Shown: positions 36,791-46,569 of the stretch, piece by piece
How the letters are laid out: the number at the start of each line of letters is the position of its first letter
Position numbering within the stretch: the first letter of the stretch is position 1
From: Sphingomonas sp. PP-CE-3A-406
Lineage (GTDB): Bacteria; Pseudomonadota; Alphaproteobacteria; Sphingomonadales; Sphingomonadaceae
Assembly (NCBI RefSeq): GCF_003688625.1
Contig: NZ_RCWY01000002.1
Location: forward strand, 186,001-250,000
DNA: 64,000 nt
Reading direction: 5' to 3'
Made by a program: the position numbers and the translations under genes
The notes under the pieces: generated by a model
Seen by the model: only the letters and a program-made list of their open reading frames with translations
What the model was told of the DNA's origin: nothing
Database searches by the model: none

Positions 36791-38492
36791 GGGTTTCGGC
36801 TGCCGCTCCAGGGTGCGTGACGGCACCCTTGTACGCGGGGCCGACGGTCTTCGCATAGCGCCAGAGTGCGCCCGACCCGTAATCGTTGGTGCGCGGCACC
36901 CACGCGGCACGGCGCTCCGCCATCACGTCCTCGGGAACGTCGAGGTCGATCGTACCGGCCTCGGCATCGATGTGGATGATGTCCCCGTTCTCGACCAGCG
37001 CGATCGGGCCACCGTCCGCTGCTTCGGGGCCGACATGGCCGATGCAGAAGCCGCGCGTGCCGCCCGAGAAGCGCCCGTCGGTGATCAGCGCGACGCTCTC
37101 GCCCATGCCGAGACCGTAGAGCGCGGCGGTGGTCGACAGCATCTCGCGCATGCCGGGGCCGCCCTTGGGACCTTCGTAGCGGATGACGATGACTTCGCCT
37201 TCGTTGATTGCGCGGTTCTCGACCGCGGCGAAGGTGTCCTCCTCGCAATCGAACACGCGCGCCGGGCCCGAGAACTGGAGACGGTGCATACCCGCGACCT
37301 TCACGATCGCGCCGTCGGGAGCGAGGCTGCCGCGCAGGCCGACGACGCCGCCGGTGGGCGTCAGCGGGGTCTTGATGTCGTAGATGACCTTCTGGTCGGG
37401 GTTCCACGTCACCTGATCGATGTTCTCGCCGAGCGACTTGCCCGTTACTGTCAGGCAGTCGCCGTTGAGGAAACCGCCGGCGAGCATCGTCTTCATCAGC
37501 ATGTAGACGCCGCCGGCTTCGTACATGTCCTTAGCGACGTACTTACCACCGGGTTTGAGGTCCGCGATGTACGGCGTTGTCTTGAAGATCTCAGCGACGT
37601 CGAACAGGTCGAATTCGATACCGGCTTCGGACGCCATCGCGGGAAGATGCAGCGCGGCGTTGGTCGAGCCACCGGTCGCGGCGACGACGCGCGCGGCGTT
37701 GATGAATGCCTCGCGCGTGCAGATGTCGCGCGGGCGGATATTGTCGGCGAGGCACTCCATGACCTGCGCGCCCGCCGCCACCGCGATCTGTTCGCGCGTG
37801 GTGTAAGGTGCGGGCACCATGTTGCTGTTCGGGATCGACAAACCGATCGCTTCCGCGACGCAGGCCATCGTGTTGGCGGTGTACTGGCCGCCGCACGCGC
37901 CGTGGCCGGGACACGCGACCTTTTCGATCGCATGGACTTCGGAGAGCGGGCAGGCGCCGGCGGCGTATTTACCGACGATCTCGAACACGTCGACGACGGT
38001 GACGTCGCGGTCCTGATAGCGGCCGGGCAGGATCGAGCCGCCATAGACGAAGACGGAGGGGATGTTGAGGCGGAGCATCGCCATCATCATGCCGGGGAGC
38101 GACTTGTCGCAGCCCGCGAACCCGACCAGCGCGTCGTAGCAATGGCCGCGGACCGAGAGTTCGACCGAGTCGGCGATGACTTCGCGGCTCACCAGCGAGG
38201 CCTTCATGCCCTGATGGCCCATCGCGATGCCGTCGGTGACGGTGATCGTGTTGAACCGGCGCGGCATGCCACCGCCTTGGATGACGCCCGCCTGCGCGGC
38301 ATCGGCCTGCGCATCGAGCGTAGTATTGCAGGGCGCGGAATTGTTGCCGGCGGACGCGAGCGCGACGAACGGGCGGGCGATCTGCTCCTCGTCGAGGCCC
38401 ATCGCGTAGTAATAGCTGCGGTGCGGGGCGCGCTCCGGGCCGACGGAGACGTGGCGGCTTGGCAGGCGCGATTTATCGAATGTGCGGGTCAT
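36771..38492 (-). CDS. ilvD: Dihydroxy-acid dehydratase IlvD
   Basis: Dehydrates dihydroxy acids in valine, leucine and isoleucine synthesis; its product alpha-ketoisovalerate is also the PanB substrate. The 573-residue iron-sulfur enzyme has cluster cysteines in [22 protein letters not shown] and [16 protein letters not shown]. It starts [20 protein letters not shown]. It heads a minus-strand run ilvD - lipoprotein - nnr - RNA methyltransferase in which all genes overlap. Confidence 0.97.
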   Translation of the reverse strand: MTRTFDKSRLPSRHVSVGPERAPHRSYYYAMGLDEEQIARPFVALASAGNNSAPCNTTLDAQADAAQAGVIQGGGMPRRFNTITVTDGIAMGHQGMKASLVSREVIADSVELSVRGHCYDALVGFAGCDKSLPGMMMAMLRLNIPSVFVYGGSILPGRYQDRDVTVVDVFEIVGKYAAGACPLSEVHAIEKVACPGHGACGGQYTANTMACVAEAIGLSIPNSNMVPAPYTTREQIAVAAGAQVMECLADNIRPRDICTREAFINAARVVAATGGSTNAALHLPAMASEAGIEFDLFDVAEIFKTTPYIADLKPGGKYVAKDMYEAGGVYMLMKTMLAGGFLNGDCLTVTGKSLGENIDQVTWNPDQKVIYDIKTPLTPTGGVVGLRGSLAPDGAIVKVAGMHRLQFSGPARVFDCEEDTFAAVENRAINEGEVIVIRYEGPKGGPGMREMLSTTAALYGLGMGESVALITDGRFSGGTRGFCIGHVGPEAADGGPIALVENGDIIHIDAEAGTIDLDVPEDVMAERRAAWVPRTNDYGSGALWRYAKTVGPAYKGAVTHPGAAAETHVYADI

Positions 38493-38556
38493 GGCGAACG
38501 CCTATGTCGCGGGAGGGGGTATTTGCGCAAGAGAGTTGCGAGGCCGAACGGGCAAT

Positions 38557-38790
38557 TTAGTGGACGAGCGCCATCAGGGCGATGAGCAGGACCATGACAC
38601 CGATCGCGACAACGAAAAGCGTTGCGAGGATCAGAAACGTGCCGCTGTCGTTGTCGAACGCCCAAGCGACCGGGGGGAGAGCGAGGATTGCGACGGCTAT
38701 CGCGACGCTGCTGCCGCCGAAACCATACCCTATGACCAGTGCTACCAGCATGCACGACAGCGTGACCGTCCGGGCTCGCGAAAGTCGCAT
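38557..38790 (-). CDS. Small membrane protein of unknown function
   Basis: A 77-residue product from the ATG at 38790 with two or three hydrophobic helices (VTLSCMLVALVIGYGF, VAIAVAILALPPVAWAF, FLILATLFVVAIGVMVLLI). A longer TTG start at 38850 would add 20 residues. No domain is recognised. It lies alone, 64 bases from ilvD. Confidence 0.5.
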   Translation of the reverse strand: MRLSRARTVTLSCMLVALVIGYGFGGSSVAIAVAILALPPVAWAFDNDSGTFLILATLFVVAIGVMVLLIALMALVH

Positions 38791-38878
38791 CAGGTCTAAT
38801 GTAGCAAATACATAGGAACGCAGCGTGAAGCTGAGAAAGTGTTTGTGCAATACGGCGGCATCGAGTCGCCAACGTGAG

Positions 38879-38958
38879 TCATTCCAACGAGGCCAGAACC
38901 TCAGGTTACTGACGATGCGCTACTTGCCTCTGGGTCCTGACCTTCGTCAGGATGACGG
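38879..38958. repeat. Degenerate palindromic repeat, family C
   Basis: The right arm TCCTGACCTTCGTCAGGATG (from 38935) is intact and matches family C; the left arm (GGCCAGAACCTCAGGTTAC) is eroded. Confidence 0.6.
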
Positions 38959-39020
38959 TCTAGATGGAGGTTACTCCCGCCAAGCGCTCTGGCCTCACCT
39001 TTTTCAAGGAGGAGAAGGAG

Positions 39021-39386
39021 TCAGAGGCCTTCGAGCGCCTTGGCGACGCCGTCCATCGTGAATGGCTTCTGCAACCGCGGGCGGTCGCGGAATTCGGGGG
39101 CTACGCCGTCATCGCCGCCGCCGGTGGCGAAGACGAACGGGACGCCGCGCGCGGCCAAGGCCTCGGCGACCGCGGTGCTCTTTTCGCCGCCACGGAGATT
39201 GACGTCGAGGATGGCGCCATCGACGCCGCCCTGCTCGATCCGCTTGAGCGCGTCAGCGACGGTATCGACCGAGCCTGCGACTCCCTTGTCCAGCACCTCG
39301 AGGAAATCCTCGAGCATCATGGCGATCAACGGTTCGTCCTCGACGATCAGAATCTGCTGCGGGAGGATCTGCTGGGAAGCGGTCAT
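39021..39386 (-). CDS. Stand-alone response-regulator receiver protein
   Basis: A 121-residue single receiver domain. Acidic pocket residues E16, D17 and E18 (LIVEDEPLIAMMLEDFLE), phospho-acceptor D61 (GAILDVNLRGGE) and Lys107 (RLQKPF) are present. No output domain follows, so it probably acts as a phosphate sink, shuttle or protein-binding switch. It lies 65 bases downstream of cckA on the same strand, which makes it a candidate partner of that kinase. Start ATG at 39386; a longer start at 39455 would overlap cckA. Confidence 0.85.
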   Translation of the reverse strand: MTASQQILPQQILIVEDEPLIAMMLEDFLEVLDKGVAGSVDTVADALKRIEQGGVDGAILDVNLRGGEKSTAVAEALAARGVPFVFATGGGDDGVAPEFRDRPRLQKPFTMDGVAKALEGL

Positions 39387-39451
39387 GCCATGCGCATAGT
39401 CGGGATTGTTACGACTTGCCAACATCTTGTTCAATTCATTCCGGTTTCGTT

Positions 39452-41839
39452 TCACCGCGTGGCGAGCACGTCCCGCGCCGCTTCGGCGAGTTCCTGCACC
39501 GAGAAGGGTTTCGGCAGGAACGAGACGTTGTCCAGATCGATCGATTTGCGCAGCTGCTCCTCCGCATAGCCCGACATGAACAGGATCGGCAGGTCGGGAT
39601 ATTTCTCGCGCACGTGCCGCACCATCGTCGGGCCGTCCATCTGCGGCATGACGACGTCGCTGATCAGCAGATCGGGGCGCCCGTGCTTCTCCAGCACTTC
39701 GAGCGCGACCTCGCCGTTCTCCGCGGTCAGCACCGTATAGCCCTGCCGCGACAGCGCGCGCTCGGCGACCGCGCGGACCATGTCCTCGTCCTCGACGAGC
39801 AGGATCGTGCCGGTGCCCCAGAGATCGACGGGCTTCGGCGCGGGCTTCACGATCGCGGGCCGCGTCGCGGCGGGGGCCGAATGGACCGGTAGATACACCG
39901 TGAAGGTGGCGCCCTGCCCCAACTTGCTGTCGGCGAAGATATAGCCGCCCGATTGCTTGACGATCCCGTAGACGGTGGAAAGGCCGAGACCGGTGCCCTT
40001 GCCGAATTCCTTGGTCGTGAAGAACGGTTCGAAGATCTTGGGCAGCACGTCCGGCGGGATGCCGGTGCCGGTATCCTGGACGATAAGCGCGGTGTAGTCG
40101 GCGACGGGCAGGATATCGGAGGCCATCGCGCGAACTTCGGACGCGTACACCGCGCGGGTGGTGATGGTCAGCACGCCGCCACCGCGTGCATTGGCCGAGA
40201 CGATCGCGTCGCGCGCATTGACGGCCAAGTTGACGACGACTTGCTCGAGCTGGCCTGGATCCGCGCGCACCGGGCCTAGGTTGCGGCCGTGCGTCATGTC
40301 GAGGCGGACGTTCTCGCCCATCAGGCGCTTGAGCAGGTTCGAGACTTCGGAGACGACATCGGGGAGCTGCAGAATCTGCGGGCGCAACGTCTGCTGGCGC
40401 GAGAAGGCGAGCAGCTGGCGCGTGAGACTGGCGGCGCGGTTCGAGTTGGTGCGGACCTGCTGGATGTCGTCGTAATCGCTGTCGCCGGGCGAATGGCGCA
40501 TCAGCATCAGGTCGCAGTGGCCGATGATCGCGGTCAGGATGTTGTTGAAATCATGCGCGACGCCGCCCGCGAGCTGGCCGACCGCCTGCATCTTGGTGGC
40601 CTGCGCGACCTCGCGCTTGAGGCGGCTCTCCTCGCTATTGTCCTTGAGGCTGAGCAGCACGGCGGCGTCGCCCAATCCACGCGCACCGGCGATCGTCAGC
40701 GCGACCGGCTCGTCCGGGTGATCCTTGAGGCGGACCGCCATGTCGGCGGAGTGTGTCGCTCCGTTCGCGAATTTGCGAATCGCGTCGGCGACCGCGGCCT
40801 TGTCCTCGCGGACGACCAGATCGCCCGGATAGAGGGGCGGGGCGACCGGATTGACGCCCGCCGCGCGCAGGAACGACGTGTTCATCTGAAGGAACCGGCC
40901 GTCACGGTCGACCAACGCCATCCCGAACGGCATCAGGCTGACCAAGCTGCGGACGTGCGCCGACGCACTCGCGCCGACCGGCGGAGCGGCCTCCTCGTCG
41001 TCGAGCAGCGCGACGAGAACCGGCGCGTCGTCGCCCTCGAGAAACGGCACCTGGAGGACGCGAAGCGGCGTGCCTTCGAGACCCTCACGTTCGAAGCGGA
41101 CGAAGCCGCGGCTGTCGGTGATGAGAAAGCTCGCGAAATCGCGTCCGTCGATCGATTCGTGATCGTTGCCGCTGGCGCGCGCGCGCAGCACGCGGTTGGC
41201 GGTCCGCACGCGGCCGTCGGTGGAGAGCAACGCCGCCATGATGCCGCTGCCGCCGAGCCGGTCGCCGGTCGAGCCAGGCAGCAGCGCCGCCAGCGTCTCG
41301 GCGAGATCGTGATCCTGCGCGGTGACGAATCGCCAGACGAGCATGTCCGCTTCATCGCCGGCGCGTGCGATGTGCGCGGACAGGCAGATCCCGCGGGCGT
41401 TGAGGCGCTCGACCCTCGCGATCCCATCGCGCCAGGCGGTTCGGCCGGCATCGGCGAGCGCCGCCGTGCCGACATCGTCGAGCGGCAATCCCGGGGGTGT
41501 CGGAAAGCCTGCGAACAGCGCATCGTATGCGTCGTTGGCGCAGACCAGTCGGCCGGCGCGGTCGGTGATCGCGACGGCGTCGGTGCCGGCTTCGGCGACG
41601 GTGCGGGTGAGGTCCCAGTCGACCGGGCGCGGCGCGTCCTTCGCAACCGGGTTCAACAGACGCCAGGCGATCAGCGCACCGATGACGATGACGGCCGCGG
41701 CGAAGAACCCCGCGGCGGCGATCCAGCTGCCGACGAGCAGGAGCACGATCGCCGCGGCGGCGATGCCGGACGCGATGGCGACGAGCGCGGCGTTGCGGGC
41801 GGGTGTGGGTAAAGCGAGCGATGCCATCGGGTGGGTCAT
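39452..41839 (-). CDS. cckA: CckA-type hybrid histidine kinase
   Basis: A cell-cycle kinase that in alphaproteobacteria feeds phosphate through ChpT to CtrA and CpdR. The 795-residue protein has two membrane helices (about 18-60), two or three PAS-like regions (80-400), a HisKA domain with phospho-His 429 in GGVAHDFNNILTAIIGH, an ATPase domain (PVADYTALIVQDTGTGIPP, TKEFGKGTGLGLSTVYGIV) and a C-terminal receiver with Asp 728 in LLISDVVMPQMDG. Domain order and the short H-box match CckA. The first ATG (41839) is used; another lies 12 bases on. Confidence 0.92.
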   Translation of the reverse strand: MTHPMASLALPTPARNAALVAIASGIAAAAIVLLLVGSWIAAAGFFAAAVIVIGALIAWRLLNPVAKDAPRPVDWDLTRTVAEAGTDAVAITDRAGRLVCANDAYDALFAGFPTPPGLPLDDVGTAALADAGRTAWRDGIARVERLNARGICLSAHIARAGDEADMLVWRFVTAQDHDLAETLAALLPGSTGDRLGGSGIMAALLSTDGRVRTANRVLRARASGNDHESIDGRDFASFLITDSRGFVRFEREGLEGTPLRVLQVPFLEGDDAPVLVALLDDEEAAPPVGASASAHVRSLVSLMPFGMALVDRDGRFLQMNTSFLRAAGVNPVAPPLYPGDLVVREDKAAVADAIRKFANGATHSADMAVRLKDHPDEPVALTIAGARGLGDAAVLLSLKDNSEESRLKREVAQATKMQAVGQLAGGVAHDFNNILTAIIGHCDLMLMRHSPGDSDYDDIQQVRTNSNRAASLTRQLLAFSRQQTLRPQILQLPDVVSEVSNLLKRLMGENVRLDMTHGRNLGPVRADPGQLEQVVVNLAVNARDAIVSANARGGGVLTITTRAVYASEVRAMASDILPVADYTALIVQDTGTGIPPDVLPKIFEPFFTTKEFGKGTGLGLSTVYGIVKQSGGYIFADSKLGQGATFTVYLPVHSAPAATRPAIVKPAPKPVDLWGTGTILLVEDEDMVRAVAERALSRQGYTVLTAENGEVALEVLEKHGRPDLLISDVVMPQMDGPTMVRHVREKYPDLPILFMSGYAEEQLRKSIDLDNVSFLPKPFSVQELAEAARDVLATR

Positions 41840-41936
41840 CCGCTCAAGCGGGGCTGGGCGTCAAGCGGGTTGCGGGGGTATTGCCGTGGTTACTCGTATC
41901 GCAGGCGACGTTCCCCCAAGAAATCGCCACCCCGGC

Positions 41937-42030
41937 GGAGGCCGGGGCCCAGTTGGAGAGGTGGTAATAACGATGCGCGGACCGCCGTCAGCAACGTCCC
42001 CCAACTGGACCCCGGCCTTCGCCGGGGTGG
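41937..42030. repeat. Palindromic repeat, family A, copy 4
   Basis: The arms CCACCCCGGCGGAGGCCGGGG and CCCCGGCCTTCGCCGGGGTGG enclose a loop with core ATAACGATGCGC. It lies upstream of cckA in a 402-base gap (41840-42241) that holds this copy, the element below and no gene. Confidence 0.9.
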
Positions 42031-42060
42031 TTGTTGTGCCTAGGGTAAGGTTGATCCTGC

Positions 42061-42163
42061 TCCCCTCCTTGGAAGGGAGGGGTTGGGGTGGGTCGGCCTG
42101 TTGGCGGACGTCGTTCCTCCCAAGCGGCCTACCCACCCCCTGCCCCTCCCTTTCAGGGATGGG
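42061..42163. repeat. Palindromic repeat of the CCCCTCC-GGAGGGG type (family E)
   Basis: TCCCCTCCTTGGAAGGGAGG and CCCCTCCCTTTCAGGGATGG arms, with inner GGGGTGGGTCGGCC/GGCCTACCCACCCC, form a foldback of about 100 bases. Similar elements lie at 47718-47826 and 53570-53677. Confidence 0.85.
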
Positions 42164-42241
42164 GGCCGTTGCAAGTTGGGCGGACTGGGCGCTTTCCTTA
42201 CTGCGCTCCTGCTTCCCCGCAGTCGCAAGGGAAGCTGGCCC

Positions 42242-44287
42242 TTACCAGATCCGAACGCGCTGTTCCGGCGTCAGGTACAGCTTCTGCCCGGGCGTCGGCT
42301 TGTACGCCGCGTACCAGGGGTCGAGGTTGCGCACGACCCACGCACGCTGCTGCGACGGCGAATGAGGATCGGTCAGCAAGCGGTTGCGAAGGTTGGCTTC
42401 GCGGTAGTTGCGGCGCCACACTTGCGCCCAGCCGAGATAGAAGCGCTGATCGCCAGTAAACCCGTCGAGCACCGGAGCAGTCTTGCTACCGAGCGCGGTG
42501 TGGTACGCGTCGTACGCCACCGTCAGGCCAGCGAGATCGGCGATGTTCTCGCCCATCGTTAGCTGACCCTTCACGTGCATGCCGGGGAGCGGTTCGTAGG
42601 CGTCGTACTGCGCGCCGAGCTTGCCCGTCAGCGCCTTGAAGCGCGACACATCCTGCGGCGTCCACCAGTCGGTGAGCTGGCCCTTGGCGTCATACTTCGA
42701 GCCCTGATCGTCGAAATGATGGCTCAGTTCGTGGCCGATCACCGCGCCGATGCCGCCGTAATTGACCGCGTCATCCGCCTTCGGATCGAAGAACGGCGGT
42801 TGCAGGATCGCGGCGGGGAAGACGATCTCGACCATGCCGAAATTGGCGTAGGCGTTAACCTCCATCGGCGTCATGCCCCATTCCCAGCGCTGGAGCGGCT
42901 TGCCGAGCTTGGCGATGTTGTCCTGGTGCTGCCATTCGTTCGCGCGCCATTCGTTGCCGAACGCGTCGCCGGACGTGATCGTCAGCCCGGAGAAATCCTT
43001 CCACTGGCTGGGGTAGCCGATCTTCGGCGTGAACGCGGCGAGCTTGGCGTGCGCCTTCACCTTCGTCTCGGGCGCCATCCATTCGAGCTTGTCGATCCGG
43101 CGGCCCATCGCGGCGAGCACGTTCTTGACGAGCTTGTCGGCCGCCGCCTTGGTCTCGGGCGGGAAATACTGTGCGACGTAGAGCTTGCTGACCTCGTCAT
43201 CGAGCGCGCCCGAGGTGAACTGGACGCCACGCTTCCAGCGAGCCTCCTGCTCGGGCGTGCCGCCGAGGACGGTGCCGAAGAACGCGAATTGCTCGGCGTC
43301 GAACGCCTTGGGGAGGACGTCGGCGTAACCGTCGAGCGAGCGCAGGATCAGCTGGTCCTTGAGCACGCCGATCGGGGCGGTCGCTATGAGCTTGGCGATG
43401 CCGGTGATCGCCGATGGCTGCGCGACGATGACGGTCGGGACGGGCGTGCCGATACCCTTGAAATACGCGGCAAAATCGAAGCCGGGCGCGCGCTTGGCGA
43501 GATCGGCGACGGTTATCTTGTTGTAGGTCTTGGTGGCGTCGCGGCTGTCGACGCGGGTCCAGCTGACCTTGGCGATCTCGGTTTCGAACGCGAGCAACGC
43601 TGTGGCGCGCGCCTCGGCGTTGGGTTCGCCGGCGAGAGTGAGCATCTTGACGATGTGTGCGCGGTAGGCGTTGCGTGCCTCGACCAGTTTCGCGTCGGTG
43701 CTGAGGTAATAGTCGCGGTCGGGGAGGCCGAGGCCGGACTGGCCGAGCGACAGCGCATATTGCTCAGGCGACTTGTCGTCCTGGCCGACGCCGCCGCCGA
43801 ACGGGCCACCGATCCCGGCGCGGTCCGCCTCGGCGAGGAGGGCCGGATAGCCCGCACGGTCGTTCAGCGCGGCGACCTTCTTCAGCCACGGGCGGATCGG
43901 CGCGAGGCCCTTCGCCTCAATCGTGCCGGTGTCGAGGTAGGTCGCGTAGGCGCGGCCGATCTTCGACTTAGGGTCCTTCGCGGCGGTGTCGAGGATGCCG
44001 CGGGTGCGGCTCTCGGACAGGTCGGAGAGGAAGTTGAACGCGCCATACGCCGCCTTGTCGGCCGGAATCGGCGTGTTCTTCGCCCAGGTGCCGTTTGCGT
44101 AGCTGTAGAAATCGTCGCCGGGCTGAACGGTCTTGTCCATGCCCTTCTCGTCGAAGCCGAACGTGCCGTATTGCGCGCCGGTGGAAGCGGCGGCTGGCGG
44201 GGTCGGCTCAGCCGTTTGCGAGATGGCGGCGGTGACGCCGGTGATGGCGGTTGCGGCTAGCAGGCCGGCGACGATGAAGGACTTCAT
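42242..44287 (-). CDS. M13-family metallopeptidase (neprilysin/PepO-like), copy 1
   Basis: A zinc endopeptidase predicted to act in the periplasm or outside the cell. The 681-residue precursor has a signal peptide (SFIVAGLLAATAITGVTAA). The zinc motif is HELSHHFDDQG near residue 517-527, with the third ligand Glu in GENIADLAG near 580; NAYANF upstream matches the substrate-binding N-A-Y/F pattern. Substrates are unknown. A closely similar paralogue lies immediately upstream on the same strand, 120 bases away, with a palindrome between. Confidence 0.93.
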   Translation of the reverse strand: MKSFIVAGLLAATAITGVTAAISQTAEPTPPAAASTGAQYGTFGFDEKGMDKTVQPGDDFYSYANGTWAKNTPIPADKAAYGAFNFLSDLSESRTRGILDTAAKDPKSKIGRAYATYLDTGTIEAKGLAPIRPWLKKVAALNDRAGYPALLAEADRAGIGGPFGGGVGQDDKSPEQYALSLGQSGLGLPDRDYYLSTDAKLVEARNAYRAHIVKMLTLAGEPNAEARATALLAFETEIAKVSWTRVDSRDATKTYNKITVADLAKRAPGFDFAAYFKGIGTPVPTVIVAQPSAITGIAKLIATAPIGVLKDQLILRSLDGYADVLPKAFDAEQFAFFGTVLGGTPEQEARWKRGVQFTSGALDDEVSKLYVAQYFPPETKAAADKLVKNVLAAMGRRIDKLEWMAPETKVKAHAKLAAFTPKIGYPSQWKDFSGLTITSGDAFGNEWRANEWQHQDNIAKLGKPLQRWEWGMTPMEVNAYANFGMVEIVFPAAILQPPFFDPKADDAVNYGGIGAVIGHELSHHFDDQGSKYDAKGQLTDWWTPQDVSRFKALTGKLGAQYDAYEPLPGMHVKGQLTMGENIADLAGLTVAYDAYHTALGSKTAPVLDGFTGDQRFYLGWAQVWRRNYREANLRNRLLTDPHSPSQQRAWVVRNLDPWYAAYKPTPGQKLYLTPEQRVRIW

Positions 44288-44303
44288 GTTTCTCTCCAGA
44301 CTT

Positions 44304-44387
44304 CGTCATCCTGACGAAAGTCAGGATCCAGAGCCCGCAGCGTTGCCTGCATGGCTCTGGATCCTGGGTCGAGCCCAGGATGACGGG
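44304..44387. repeat. Palindromic repeat, family C
   Basis: The arms CGTCATCCTGACGAAAGTCAG and CCTGGGTCGAGCCCAGGATGACG, with GGATCCAGAGCC/GGCTCTGGATCC inside, form a foldback of about 84 bases between the two M13 peptidase genes. Confidence 0.85.
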
Positions 44388-44407
44388 GCTCTATGGAACG
44401 GCAGGAA

Positions 44408-46489
44408 TTACCAGATGCGGACGCGGTTGGCGGGGGCGAGGTAGCTCTTCTCGCCGGGCTTGGCGCCGAACGCGGCGTACCAGGGGTCGAGGTTGCGGAC
44501 CGTCAGGACGCGCTGGTGGCCTGGCGAGTGCGGGTCGGACAGCAGCGTCTGCTGGAGCGCGGCGTCGCGGAACTTGGTGCGCCAGACGCCCGCCCAGCCG
44601 TAGTAGAAGCGCTGGTCGCCGGTCGTGCCGTCGATGATTGGTGCCTTCTTGCCGCCCAGCGACTTGTGGTACGCGTCGTAGGCTACCGTCAGGCCCGCCA
44701 AGTCGGCGATGTTCTCGCCGAGCGTCAGGCCGCCCTGGATGTGCTGGCCGGGAAGCGGTTCGTACGCGTCGTACTGCTTCACGAGCGCGTCGGTGAACAC
44801 CTTGAAGCGCGCGACGTCCTGCGGCGTCCACCAGTCGGTGAGCTTGCCGTTGAGATCGTATTTGCGGCCCTGGTCGTCGAAGTGATGGCTGATCTCGTGG
44901 CCGATCACCGCGCCGATGCCGCCGTAATTGACCGCCGGGTCCGCCTTCGGATCGAAGAACGGCGGCTGGAGGATCGCAGCCGGGAAGACGACCTCGTTCA
45001 TCGTCGGATTGGCGTAGGCGTTGATCGTCATCGGCGTCATGAACCACTCGCCGCGATCGATCGGCTGGCCGAGCTTCCTAAGGTCGCGGTCGTATTCGAA
45101 CGCGTTGGCGCGCGCGACGTTACCGACGAGATCGCCGCGCTGGATCTGGAGCGCGGAATAATCGCGCCACTTGTCCGGATAGCCGATCTTCGGGGTGAAG
45201 GCGGCGAGCTTGGCGAGCGCCTTGGTCTTGGTTTCCGGCGCCATCCATTCGAGGTTCTTGAGACGCTCGCCCATCGCTGCGATGACGTTCTTGACGAGAT
45301 CATCCGCCGCAGCTTTCGACGCGGGCGGGAAATACTTGGCCACGTACTGCTGGCCGATCGCCTCGCCCATCGCGCCCGACACGGTCGTGACACCGCGCTT
45401 CCAGCGGACCTGCTGCTCGGGCGTGCCGGACAGCGTGGTGCCGTAGAACGCGAAGTTGGTCTTGTCGAAATCGCTCGACAGATACGGCGCGTAGGCGCGC
45501 AGCACCTTGAGCATCGCATAGTCCTGGAGGACGTTGACCGGCGTGTCGGCAAAGACCTTGGCCTCGCCGGTCACTGCGCTGGGCTGTGCGACGAGGTAGA
45601 ACGGACGGCCGGTGACGCCCATTGCGGTCATGTACTGCGCCCAGGGGAAGCCCGGCGCTTTCGCGGCGAAGTCGGCGGCGGTCCATTTGTTGTAGGTCTT
45701 GTCGGCGTCGCGGCTCTCGATCCGAGTCCAGTGCGCCGTCGCGAGGCCCTTTTCCATGTTGAAGACGGCGGCGGCGCGGGCGGCGGCGTTTGGCTCGCCG
45801 GCTAGCGTCAGCATCCGCGCCAGATACGCTTGGTACGCGGTGCGGACGGTCGCGAGCTTGGCGTCGTCCTTCAGGTAATAGTCGCGGTCGGGGAGGCCGA
45901 GGCCGCTCTGCCCGAACTGGACGACATAGGTGGTCGGGTCCTTGTCGTCCTGCGACACGCCTACGCCGACGAGGCCACCGACGCCCTGACGCTGGAGCCT
46001 GGCGATCTCGGTGACGAGCGCGGTCTTGTCCTTGGACGCCTTAAGCGCGGCGAGCATCGGCTTGACCGGGCCCGCGCCCTTCGCGTTGACCGCGGCCTCG
46101 TCCATGAAGCTCGAGTAGAAATCGCCGACCTTGTCGCCGGGCTTGGTCGCTGCGGCATCGAGGATCGTACGGGTACGAGCGAGCGACAGGTCCTGGAGGA
46201 CGTGGAACATCCCGTAGGACGAGCGATCGGCGGGGATCGGCGTGGTCTTCACCCAGCCGCCGTTCGCGTAGTCGAAGAAGTCGGTGCCCGGCGTCACGCT
46301 GGTATCGCGGCCTGCCATATCAAAGCCGAAATCGCCGATCTGGGGCTTGTTCGCATCCTTGGCGGCGACGGGGCCTTTCGCGGCCTTCGCCAGCACAGGC
46401 GATGGGCGGTTGGTGCTGGGTTTCGTCTGGGCGAAAGCCGACGCCGCGGACGCGAGCAGGATCACGGTAACAATCGACTTGCGCATCAA
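44408..46489 (-). CDS. M13-family metallopeptidase, copy 2
   Basis: The paralogue of the neighbouring gene. The 693-residue precursor has a signal peptide (SIVTVILLASAASAFAQ, cleavage after AFA-Q). The zinc motif is HEISHHFDDQG near residue 531, with Glu in GENIADLAG and NAYANP upstream, so all catalytic residues are kept. Long stretches match copy 1 (for example DPHSP, VRNLDPWYAA, PAILQPPFFDPKAD), showing tandem duplication followed by divergence. Both end in R-V-R-I-W, the conserved M13 C-terminus. Confidence 0.93.
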   Translation of the reverse strand: MMRKSIVTVILLASAASAFAQTKPSTNRPSPVLAKAAKGPVAAKDANKPQIGDFGFDMAGRDTSVTPGTDFFDYANGGWVKTTPIPADRSSYGMFHVLQDLSLARTRTILDAAATKPGDKVGDFYSSFMDEAAVNAKGAGPVKPMLAALKASKDKTALVTEIARLQRQGVGGLVGVGVSQDDKDPTTYVVQFGQSGLGLPDRDYYLKDDAKLATVRTAYQAYLARMLTLAGEPNAAARAAAVFNMEKGLATAHWTRIESRDADKTYNKWTAADFAAKAPGFPWAQYMTAMGVTGRPFYLVAQPSAVTGEAKVFADTPVNVLQDYAMLKVLRAYAPYLSSDFDKTNFAFYGTTLSGTPEQQVRWKRGVTTVSGAMGEAIGQQYVAKYFPPASKAAADDLVKNVIAAMGERLKNLEWMAPETKTKALAKLAAFTPKIGYPDKWRDYSALQIQRGDLVGNVARANAFEYDRDLRKLGQPIDRGEWFMTPMTINAYANPTMNEVVFPAAILQPPFFDPKADPAVNYGGIGAVIGHEISHHFDDQGRKYDLNGKLTDWWTPQDVARFKVFTDALVKQYDAYEPLPGQHIQGGLTLGENIADLAGLTVAYDAYHKSLGGKKAPIIDGTTGDQRFYYGWAGVWRTKFRDAALQQTLLSDPHSPGHQRVLTVRNLDPWYAAFGAKPGEKSYLAPANRVRIW

Positions 46490-46569
46490 GAACCTCGGAG
46501 AAAGATCGTCAGGATGCGGTGTGTTCTACGCCGATAGGACGGTCCGTCAATTCCAACCGGTGTCAAATG

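Noticed and set aside
40289..41812. A 507-codon frame antisense to cckA
   Set aside because: Same reason: Arg/Asp/Val-rich shadow of a strongly supported kinase gene.
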